A DNA stretch of 64,000 nt from Nematopogon swammerdamellus (lineage: Eukaryota > Arthropoda > Insecta > Lepidoptera > Adelidae). Made by a program: the position numbers and the translations under genes. Below, piece after piece: positions 53,101-61,600 of this stretch (position 1 is the first letter of the stretch; every line of letters begins with the position of its first letter). The notes beneath the pieces were generated by a model, which did not search any database, had not been told where the DNA came from, and saw only the letters and a program-made list of their open reading frames with translations. The stretch is taken from contig OX336353.1 of NCBI GenBank assembly GCA_946902875.1, forward strand, positions 20,969,151 to 21,033,150. Reading direction: 5' to 3'.

Positions 53101-55014
53101 CAGACGTGAGCGGCAGACTCTGTTCGCGGACCGAGAGCTGAAGAAGGCGACGATCAAGGCACTGGAGGCGAAGGTGGCGCGGGCGGGGGAGTTCGACGCG
53201 TGGGCGGCCGGCCAGAGCCCCCTCGCCAACTTCATCCTGACCCGCTCCCGCCCACACATCTTCTGGTTGCCGCGCCGCATTGACCCGCGAGCTGATGAGA
53301 AACTCTCCGCCAGCCGCAAGCACCACGATAGTATGTCTTATCCTCCCTTCTGTTACTTATATTTTATATTATTTTATCTCATTAACCAAATAAATTCCAC
53401 CAGAAGGGTGAAAAGAAATGAAGCTAACCCATTACTGGTAAAGATGTAGTACCATAGTACCCAAGTTAAAAGTTACACCGTTGCAGTGTGACCAACACAT
53501 AAAAATAATGAAATGTGCAAACTATTTATACTCTCTAATTACTTTAGCGTAAAGTACTTTTCATGTTGCTAAGGATTAAAACTTGTTTTTGTAGTCACAT
53601 TACATTCGCTCATGTTCAGATTTGACTGAAAGGATGATGTAACATTTTATGTTGACCTGATCTCATTTATGTAAAATATAAAATAACATTTTTACTTTTA
53701 ATTTCAGAATACATGGAGAAGAAGCGACAGGAGCTAGAAGAGGAATTAATTAGAATAGAACAGAAGTGCCTGCGAACGGCCAGGACACCTCAGAACGTGA
53801 TTCAATCCGCCGCCAGTAAGGAAAACAAAATGGATGACCGGCCCGACGGCGAGGACAGCGAGACCGAGCCGGTCTCACCCAAGAAGAGGGAGAAGTTCGT
53901 CAGCGAAGCGAGAGTAAAGGAAGAGAACGGAACTATCATCAAGTCTGAGGAAGACAGGGATAGAAGACACTCCAAACGTGAAAGAACTATTTCCATGGAA
54001 CAAGCCAACAATGATGAGAATGAAACGAGACAGTCGGACCGAAGTAAGCGTGAGTCCGGGGAGAAAGAGGAGTCCAGAAGCTCCGTGGAACAGAGGCCAG
54101 AGAGGGAGAGAAGAGTGTCCGAGCGCGAGACGGCGGCGGCACAGAACGGCAGTCCCAGCACCAGCCCTGCCCAGCAGGAGAGGAGTGAAGGTTCGTACTG
54201 TATCCTTGATAGTATTCGGCAGAATTATTTAGCCCATCTAGTTAACTTACACCTATCGCATCCCAGGGGGTCAATATCGACCCAAAACGGCGCATATGTT
54301 TCGCCTGCCGCAGGGTTGATAATAACCCAGCGCGCGCTACATGGTCGAACAAAGTAATTTTTACCTTCTATCTCACTTTGAAGTGTGTATTTGAAAAATA
54401 CAATTTATAAAGTACATTAAATTAGCTACTCGCCGCGCCGGTACCAATAACTCCATATGATCGCGGTCACAAGAATTAAAAACAGACAGGCAGACACAAG
54501 AGTGATCCTATAAGGGTTCCGTTTTTCCTCTTATAAGGTACGGAACACTAAAAAAAAGTGAAATTAGTAATTTGTGGGCCCTTGTCTACGTGTTGGATTA
54601 CGAGACGGGACTTTCTCAATGGAATTTTCCGAAAAAAAAAAACCTTTCTCATTCAAATAAATGTTCAAATATGAAAGTGTATTTCTTTACGAGAGAACAT
54701 TAGTATTTCCGATACACCTAAAGACAAAAATGTCACAAAATAGCCAATAAAATTGTCAAGTCACATAACCTATAATATTTTCTACTCAGTTTGGCATATA
54801 ATCCAGCAGTGGACACATAAACGGTGACTGTATAAAACTCGGTTTTCGTGCTAAACCTCATTGATTGAAGAGAATATTTATTAACAAATGTGTGTTGTTT
54901 CCAGAAGTTCACACCAACAGTCAATTGGATAACAAGGAAGAGGAGGGCGCGCGCGGGGACTCGCCGGCGCAGCACCCCGTCGTCGGGGAAGACTTGCGGG
55001 GCTCTAGCGCCTAG
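47065..55014 (+). CDS. pnn: Pinin, six coding exons, 456 residues
   Basis: Exons 47065-47183, 48879-49122, 51119-51306, 53104-53330, 53708-54190 and 54905-55014 total 1371 nt (456 codons plus TAG). All junctions are GT-AG and phases match (2,0,2,1,1). The N-terminus has a short helix-like start. Residues near 100-120 (KRRYETKTVFSRLSVRHDG) resemble the RNPS1/SAP18-contact region of pinin. From about residue 131 comes the pinin/SDK/MemA domain, with RRMFGSLLGTLQKFK at 138-152, a charged coiled-coil, then FILTRSRPHIFWLPRRID. The C-terminus is Glu/Arg/Ser-rich and much shorter than the vertebrate RS tail. Known role: nuclear exon-junction and splicing factor in the PSAP complex with RNPS1 and SAP18. 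Start chosen for the GACAGCATGG context and the lack of an upstream in-frame alternative. The exon 3 donor (GTACCA) is weak. Confidence 0.93.
47542..47552. promoter_or_regulatory. DRE-like TATCGATA in pinin intron 1
   Basis: ACTATCGATAG matches the DREF core element, common near promoters of insect housekeeping genes. Position inside intron 1 makes function uncertain. Confidence 0.25.
47686..47995 (+). repeat. Dispersed repeat family 3 in pinin intron 1
   Basis: GTGTGGGGCCGGTAC start, GTCGCAAAAGGCGACTAAGG, then the GTGGTGGTCGGTGTTGTG and CCCCGATTGTCGGG parts. Longest plus-strand copy. Confidence 0.75.
48029..48275 (-). repeat. SINE family 2, minus, pinin intron 1
   Basis: Complement of the family 2 body with ACCTAGTAAGGGGCGAGGG at its upstream end. 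Confidence 0.72.
48879..49122 (+). CDS. pnn: pinin exon 2
   Basis: Acceptor CGCTCCAG, Gly-rich start, then the FSRLSVRHDGDSDHEDNG stretch; donor CAG|GTCAGT, phase 0. Confidence 0.92.
49136..49411 (-). pseudogene. jockey-like LINE reverse transcriptase fragment, pinin intron 2
   Basis: Minus frame contains AGVLQGSVLEPILYLVHTAD (RT motif B region) and TFADGTAVLASHED, where the catalytic FADD is FADG. A dead fragment. Confidence 0.8.
49440..49880 (+). mobile_element. Possible pogo/Tigger-like relic
   Basis: TLANAWDMYKK-like peptide near 49480 and an AATTCGAACACCCCGCTAAT end at about 49860, similar to the terminus near 51910. Weak. Confidence 0.3.
50318..50590 (+). repeat. SINE family 2, pinin intron 2
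   Basis: Full body including GATGGCCGCATAGCAGCCTC and the terminal CCACCCATACAGGATTACAT, with a partial duplicate at its 5' side (50318-50350). Confidence 0.78.
50617..50900 (-). repeat. tRNA-derived SINE (family 4) inserted in a dispersed repeat
   Basis: Minus strand: TTGGCTCAATGGTAAGAGTG (box A) and CATGGGTTCGAATCCC (box B). It interrupts the repeat that is contiguous at 22797-22972. Confidence 0.68.
50905..51060 (+). repeat. 3' part of the interrupted dispersed repeat
   Basis: ACTTAACCCTTAATGCAATG ... GAAGTTTTCACTTCAAAA. The 5' part is at 50595-50616. Confidence 0.65.
51119..51306 (+). CDS. pnn: pinin exon 3 (core domain)
   Basis: Acceptor TTGTTTAG, frame GAG ATA ATG. Encodes RMFGSLLGTLQKFKQEE and the first part of the coiled coil; donor CG|GTACCA. 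Confidence 0.92.
51537..51970 (+). mobile_element. pogo/Tigger-like DNA transposon relic, pinin intron 3
   Basis: Begins CAGTAGAGCCACGCGCTAAT, typical of Tigger-type ends. A frame from about 51747 reads MATQSSRKRVTLTTRQ, like the N-terminus of the transposase, then decays. Confidence 0.5.
51975..52740 (+). pseudogene. jockey-like LINE RT fragment, pinin intron 3
   Basis: Frames show GFRKAQSTGDLLG, then (after an inserted ~200-bp block) ALDISKAFDCVWH (motif A), GVPQGSVLS (motif B) and SYADDSTG (YADD at 52638-52649), with frame shifts between them. Catalytic residues persist, but the copy is broken and 5'-truncated. Confidence 0.82.
53104..53330 (+). CDS. pnn: pinin exon 4
   Basis: Acceptor GGCTTGCAG; encodes RQTLFADRELKKA through RPHIFWLPRRI; donor GATA|GTATGT. 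Confidence 0.92.
53708..54190 (+). CDS. pnn: pinin exon 5
   Basis: Acceptor TAATTTCAG; encodes YMEKKRQELEEEL and the long charged Glu/Lys/Arg/Ser tail; donor GAAG|GTTCGT. Confidence 0.92.
54905..55014 (+). CDS. pnn: pinin exon 6 with stop
   Basis: Acceptor TGTTTCCAG; 36 further codons, TAG at 55012-55014. Confidence 0.88.
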
Positions 55015-55097
55015 CCACCGACACGAGTCCTCTCGCCCGCGGCACGCGCCCACGTGACAGCTCCATTCGCTGGCATCACGATATCATTTGATTCTGT

Positions 55098-55460
55098 AGC
55101 TCCGGTGTAGTTCAACCTCGGTAGCTGGGTGCAACGCTTGGGTTTCTGAAGGTAAATCAATGTCGGGCGCGGACGGATTATAAATAAGCGAGCATCAGAC
55201 CGTTGGAGCTAGCTGTGGTTCAGATTCCGCTTAAAACTGTAGGCCCCTTCCCTTACTTTACTAGGTGGTAGGGTTTAACTCTCTGGATTGGTGGAACCAC
55301 ACTGAATGGAGGTCTGTCAAATCGGCTATGAAAATAATTTGTGTTTTCCGTAATTCAGTGAAAATGAAACTGAAATTGCACCTAGTTCACCAAGGTATGA
55401 TGGGCTGACATCACGGGTGTAGTAAGGTGGTAACGTAGCCAACAATTTTGGTTTGTATAA
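55098..55460 (+). repeat. Diverged SINE family 1 in the pinin 3' UTR region
   Basis: CCTCGGTAGCTGG head, TTACTAGGTGGTAGGGTTTA module and GGGCTGACATCACGGGTG tail, with many substitutions. It lies between the stop codon and the likely poly(A) signal. Confidence 0.65.
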
Positions 55461-55758
55461 AAGTAAGAAAACTTTGTAAAAAGTTACGAGTGAATAACAG
55501 TTTTCCTGCATTATTATAATAAGGGTAATCAAAGTGAAGTGCCGCTCTACACATTAGGAACTACAAAAACAAGTGTTAGCACACTCGGAAGTCGGTGCCT
55601 CCCCTTCAGAGTTGCGTATTCCTGCGGTCGAAGCGAGTGGACAATAATCATGATAGCGCTTGTATAACATAAGAACATGAGGGAATGTGTTGTGTGCATG
55701 GATTAATTTTACAAAGAGAATCTACCCACAGCTGCTGAAGGTGTGTATATTGTTTGGA

Positions 55759-55764
55759 AATAAA
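55759..55764 (+). terminator. Poly(A) signal AATAAA, candidate for pinin
   Basis: First canonical AATAAA after the stop codon, followed by a T-rich GTTATG region. Confidence 0.45.
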
Positions 55765-55891
55765 AGTCACGTTAATATTTTTTTGTTATGTTTTATTAAA
55801 GCTAATGGAACAAATATAAAAGAATAAATTTATCGCATTTTGTTACAATTCTATGCAAGATTATGTTAGGGGTCCTCCTTACGCACTCCAG

Positions 55892-56069
55892 TTATAAACT
55901 CAAAAGTTGCCTCCCGAAGGATTACCACTTCACAGCCAAGTCTCCAATTCAATGGGAAAGGAAACCAATATTTGATTATCCACCAACAATGCAGAGTACT
56001 ATAGTGTTTTTTTTGGAAGATGGAAGAAAGTATTGCACGCTTCACACAACTAGTCATTGCAGTCGATAA
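55892..56069 (+). CDS. Unrecognised terminal-exon candidate
   Basis: After a pyrimidine-rich CTCCTTACGCACTCCAG acceptor, a frame of 59 codons (YKLKSCLPKDYHF, QWERKPIFDYPP, FFLEDGRKYC) ends in TAA, with an AATAAA at 56130-56135. Composition is protein-like. No family recognised and no upstream exon identified. A minus-strand frame over the same bases (with an AATAAA complement at 55792-55797) is an alternative. Confidence 0.3.
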
Positions 56070-56135
56070 AAATAATATTGATTGAATAACCTTTAGTGTT
56101 ATTTATAGTGATTTGAAGTCCTGACATTAAATAAA

Positions 56136-56639
56136 GTGAAACAAAATTATTTTCTTTCTGCTATCTATCACTAATGGAATGACACAGCAAATTATTACAC
56201 ACAACACCCCTTCCTTCACACATATTATCTATATATGCCACTGATGCCACTTTACTTTTCTAGCTAGATTTAGCTGAAGATTTTTTTCAATGAAATCCCA
56301 AATTAGGCAAATATTCGAGTTTATAGCATTTCATTAGTTAATCAATAACATTATTGAGAACAATGACTATTTCAAATTCAACACTCAAACGTGACTTCCC
56401 CTCCATCTTGCAAAAAAAAAAACTGATATAATTTCTGAGATTAATTCTCCCTATTATCTCTATTTTCAAAATAGGTACAATTTGGAGCCTCTTGCAATGG
56501 CGACCGGTGTGCGAGGAGGAGCAATCCTCGTTGGCAGCACGTTGTTACAACATTCACACGGACAAGCAATTTTATTAATACAGTTCTAGTATAAAAACTA
56601 ACTAAATAATTTACGCAAACGATATACCAATTCGCAGGA
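56136..56639. other. No gene seen
   Basis: AT-rich intergenic DNA. Confidence 0.35.
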
Positions 56640-57056
56640 AATGGGCAGTGTACGGGTGTGAAACGTGGACGCTGACGGTCGGTGTTGTCCAAAGGTTGAA
56701 AGTTGCCCAGCGAGCAATGGAGCGAGCCATGCTGGGAATAACGCTACGTGATATGGTGCGTAACGAGGCAATCCGCCGACGCACCAAAGTAGTCGATATT
56801 GGATACCGGGTGTCTAAGCTCAAGTGGCAATGGGCTGGGCACGTCAGCCGAAGAGACGACGACCGCTGGAGTAACCGTGTCCTACACTGGCGGCCGTGGA
56901 CAGGAAAACGGAGTGTGGGAAGACCACCCGCCAGGTGGGACGACGACATCAAGTACGTCGGCGGAAAGCAGTGGTTCCGTACCGCTGAAGGCCGGGAGGA
57001 CTGGAGGAAAATTGGAGAGGCGTATGTCCAGCAGTGGACGCTTACACGCTGACTGA
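56640..57056 (+). pseudogene. RTE-type LINE ORF C-terminal fragment
   Basis: Frame 56648-57052 reads YGCETWTLT, AMERAMLGITLRD, KWQWAGHVSRR, GRPPARWDDDI and EDWRKIGEAYVQQW, the hallmark C-terminus of insect RTE-like endonuclease/reverse transcriptases. It is 5'-truncated, open to its stop, and followed by (CTGA)n. Confidence 0.88.
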
Positions 57057-57396
57057 CTGACTGACTGACTGGGCAGTGTACCAACAGTCGTAAGCTGCTG
57101 GTGGAAACGGACAAAAGTACACAGTGCTCACCCCAACCCTGTTCCCACCGGCAGAGTATGCGTCTGCGGCCTCTACTAAGCTGTTTTTCGTCTCTACTAC
57201 ATATGTACAGATAGATTACAAATGTTGGGTGCTGCTAATAAAAACAAATTTTGGGTTTTCTGCTGCTTCGCTTGCACTTGCGCATGGCAATCATTGCCAT
57301 TTGTTGTATGCTCTAGCTGTTAACCGATTAAACCTCCATACATTATGTCCCCAAAATGATTCATCTAACTATAAACAACACTACGTCTCCTGTACC
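57057..57396. other. No gene seen
   Basis: Starts with a (GACT)n run. No supported frame. Confidence 0.35.
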
Positions 57397-57797
57397 TGTC
57401 AGCCTCGGTAGCTCAGTGGCGCGGTCGGTCGACTGTTGTTAAGCAACGCTGAGCGCGGTCAGTACTTGGATGGGTGACCGCTCCACCGTTGGAGGCTGAC
57501 TGTGGTTCGGATTCCACGTTAAACTGTAGGTCCCTTCCCTTCTTACCTTACTAGGTGCTAGGGTTTATCCCGGCCAGGTTGGTGTTGTGTGTGTGTTGTG
57601 CAAGTGTTGAGTGAGTGTGTGAGTGAAACGTCGGTCGAAACGGCTATGTAAATAGTTCGTGTTTTCCGTCCAGTTCAGTGTAGCCGACATGAAATGAAGG
57701 GAAGCACTGACATGGCACCTAGTTTACCCGGTGTTATGGGCTAGCACACGGATGTTGTAGATGATGTAGCAAACCGTGTCAGTTTAAAAAAAAAATT
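57397..57797 (+). repeat. SINE family 1, full length
   Basis: GTCAGCCTCGGTAGCTCAGT head to an A-run at 57784-57793. A GTGTGTGTTG simple-repeat expansion sits in its middle near 57583. Confidence 0.8.
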
Positions 57798-57800
57798 ACA

Positions 57801-58021
57801 GAATCCTATTCCGTGTCCTACGAGAGCGGGAGATGGCCGCTTGCACATTATATGATAACAACTCCACAACCACACACCCCACAGCAACCCTGGGCATAAC
57901 AATATATGAAATAGATGAACCATCACAGTTCATACATATTGTTTCAAATACTGCCGGGCTGTTTAATGGGCAAGTGGCCAATGTACGAAGCAGTTTGTAT
58001 GTTAAATTAGTCATTAGCTAA
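57801..58021 (+). CDS. Unrecognised terminal-exon candidate
   Basis: After ATTACAG, a frame reads ILFRVLREREMAACTLYDNN, then ITIYEIDEPSQFIHIVSNTA and GQVANVRSSLYVKLVIS, stop. Regular alternation of hydrophobic and polar residues suggests a beta-rich real protein end. The acceptor is poor because a SINE A-run abuts it, so a SINE may have landed in its intron. Opposite-strand frames are also open, so orientation is uncertain. Confidence 0.33.
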
Positions 58022-58069
58022 TTAGTACCTAATTGTGACATACTTATGAGTAATATTCCATCACGAGCT

Positions 58070-58250
58070 CTACACTCAGGCTGCATAACATTTACTGGAT
58101 GTAAGATGGCCGCATAGCAGCCTCGAATGTGTTCTCTCCTCTCTCCAGTATGGCACCTACCTTCTCGGTGGTGAATCATATGCACAGTCTGAGCATGTAC
58201 ATTGGCTCTTCTGACTCAGCCATCAATACCGGATTCCACAAAATAATCTT
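58070..58250 (+). repeat. SINE family 2, diverged
   Basis: GATGGCCGCATAGCAGCCTC and AGTATGGCACCTACCTTCTC blocks. Lies in the Arl2 3' flank. Confidence 0.65.
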
Positions 58251-58501
58251 TTGATTCAGCTCGCTTATCCTTTCAGACGTTGGTGGGAACAGCCAGCATG
58301 TGTTCATACATATACAATTTGTATTTTCCATAAATCCTATGAATTGCGCTGCCGATAAAATTTTAATTGTCAATGTTTAGGGCATAAGTACCTACTGGTT
58401 CAATGTCCATTAAATATTTGGTATTTGGGCACAAAATATGTAGAGCTGGGAGAGAGAGAAAGAGCGAAGAGAGAGAGGAGCTTACAGTACATACTAGCGG
58501 A

Positions 58502-58636
58502 CTAGTCGAGAGTGAATATGCGTGAGGCGATGTCTCCCAGCAGCCAGTCCACACCTTCGAGCAGATTCTCGCCGGTGACGGCGGAGCAGTACACGATCTG
58601 CCAGTGGTGGGTCGTGATCTTGTCCAGCTCCAGGAC
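58502..58636 (-). CDS. Arl2: Arl2 exon 4 with stop
   Basis: Acceptor GGTGTGCAG; encodes [20 protein letters not shown] and the C-terminal helix, TAG at 58504-58502. Confidence 0.95.
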   Translation of the reverse strand, partial: VLELDKITTHHWQIVYCSAVTGENLLEGVDWLLGDIASRIFTLD

Positions 58637-61600
58637 CTGCACACCACGCACACTTTCAATATCCTACAGCCGGCCACCATCACAACACCTTGTCAATCAT
58701 GATCACAATACCAGGCCTCACGCACTCTATGTACTTGCGCGCGCTAACTACCTACAGCCCAGCGGGCCGCCGGCGGTCTTTTTCAGTAGAAATTCGTCAG
58801 CCGCGCGAAACATACCTACACGCTCGCCCACGCAACTGCGCGCAGCTGCAAAGCAATAATGCACTTTACACTCGATCGTTTAGGTACATTTTCGCACGCA
58901 GCGATTGGCGACGTGAAGCAGTAGGCTATTAAAGCCGAAGGTATGGAACTTTTTCTATGGAGTGATTTATCTGTTACGAAGTAACTATTAAGTAATCTGT
59001 GACAATACTAAAATCATGACCAACTTATATTGAATATGCTTTTGTGTCAATGTATTAACTCTTTGCGTTCCAGAAGGACCAGCCAGCCCCCAAGCATTTT
59101 ATATTGTTGACTTCCTTAAGGGTCGGCCGGCCCCCTGAAGGTTGTCGTCGAAAATATAGCTAATCGGCTATTTCAGTTGATGTTTCTTAGAACGAGTGAG
59201 AATGCACGATTTATGGTTTAAAAATCCTTGTGATTTTTATCAAACACAAGTTTGCCACACTCTGCAGTCATACAAAAAAAAAATCTGACATCTGTCACTT
59301 TTGCCTTACATTGTTCTTCAGATGTTGAATGGATTTAGCCGCACTACCGCACTTTAATTCATGTAACCGTATGAAGAATATGCTTCTTTACCTATACATC
59401 GATATGCATGGTTAGAAAACATTCTTATACATATATCGCATGTTTAATTTTTCCTGGAGTTCAAAAAACTGCAACTCCGTAGGGATGTCGGCTCCCTAAG
59501 TGTGTTCTATCGCTTATTCCATGGGGAGTACTCGGAGGAGCTGTTAACGCGATCCCGTGGTCCCCTTTCCACCTCCGCACCACACACACTGGGCAGGGAT
59601 TGCATCCCTACACGCTGGACCTAATGCGGATGCGTACCAATCGATTCTGCAGATCTTTCCTCTACAGAACCGGTAAACTCTGGAACACTCTCCCTGCTCA
59701 TATATTTCCCCGCAAGTACAGTCTTGGGTCCTTCAAGAGGAGCGTAATTGGGCACCTGTCAGGCCGGCATGGCATTCGCAACCGCTGCATACGACCGAAT
59801 GTCCATCAAATGTGATGCCGAATCTATAGAAGTATTTTCTTAACTTCCCATGTCCAGTCAGGAACTGAACAAGCTCGTGATTCACTCTAAATACTTTCTT
59901 TCCTCTCAAGGTAGATATTGGACAAGCCTCACCTCTCTGATCTGTTGTGCGCTGAGCGCGCCGGGCAGGTCGCGCTTGTTTGCGAACACGAGGAGCGTGG
60001 CGCCCGTCAGCCGCTCCTGCTGCAGCAGCTCCAGCAGCTCGCGGCGACAGTCGTCCAGCCGCCGCCGGTCCGCAGAGTCCACCACCCAGATCACTCCGTC
60101 CGTACTCTCAAAGTAGTTCTTCCAGTACGATCTGTTTTTAATGACAAGTATTTCGCTGTACAAACATATATTTTGTTTTCAAATAAAATTCAGATCAAAG
60201 ACACGCGCGGGCTTTAGTGGTTGCCTTCCACAGGACCTGTGCGGCTCGCGGAATATACGGTCGCACATTTTCGCACATATTTCAATTTATTTTTCTTAGC
60301 TAATGAGGATCAACGCGGTTTTTAGTTTTGAATGTAGTGTTGTAGTCCACGAAAAATCCAATACATTGGTGTAATTATTTTTGTCGTACGACCAAAAATG
60401 AGCTAGTAGCGATCAAATGAATGCGCCGATCTCGACTAATCGCGGCGCGAATTGCGTGACGTCACGACACTCCACGCCGCTCCGCACCGCCAGGAAGCGG
60501 TAAGGCGCGCAGTGTTTATGTTTGTTAATTTGTGTTTAAAACAAATTAAGTGTCCGATTTGTGACTGGTTTCACTTTTCACAATGTATAAATATTGTATT
60601 GTGTCGAAATGTACAAATACGTCTATCAAAACGACAGAGAAACTATTTTTAAACAGTTTTATTTAGCTTGACCCCTTGTTTATTTGTTTCAACAACTTTG
60701 CGGCAACTTTTTCAACTACTTCTACTGAACCGATTCTTATGAAACTTTGCACACACATTGATTGCCCGTGACAATACAATGTTATGATAATTTCAACTTG
60801 GTGACGAGGGTCTGATGATGGAGTCAGGACGTGGACAGTGGGACTCTTCAACCGTTACTAGTAACTCCCTCGAGTTTGGGCTCATTTGGATGGTTTGGAC
60901 GAGTGTCCCATACTTCTACTAATACACTTGGTGACGAGTGTATTATTAGAAGTATGGAACATTCGTCCAAACCAACCAAATGAGCCCAAACTCGAGGGGG
61001 TTATTAGTAACGGTCGGTTCCACTGTCCACCTCCTGTCTCCATCATCAGACCCTCATCACCAAGTGTATTGGTGGAAGTATGGAGCACTCGTCCGAACCA
61101 ACCAAATGAACCCAAACTCGAAGGGGTTACTAGTAACGGTTGAAGAGTTCCACTGTCCACCTCCTGTCTCCATCATCAGACCCTCGTCACCAAGTGTATT
61201 GGTAGAAGTATGGGACACTCGTCCAAACCTACCAAATGAGTCCAAACTCGAGGAGTTACTAGTAACGGTTGAAGAGTTCCACCACCCACCTCCTGATTCC
61301 ATCATCAGACCCTCGTCACCAAATGTATTTAGGAGAAGTATGGGACACTCGTCCAAACCTACCAAATGAGTCCAAACTCGAGGAGTTACTAGTAACGGTT
61401 GAAGAGTTCCACCACCCACCTCCTGATTCCATCATCAGACCCTCGTCACTAAGTGTATTAGTAGAAGTATGGGACACTCGACCAAATGAGCCCAAACTCG
61501 AGTGGGTTATTAGTAACGGTCGAAGAGTTCCACTGTCCACCTCCTGTCTCCATCATCAGACCCTCGTCACCAAGTGTATTGGTGGAAGTATGGAGCACTC

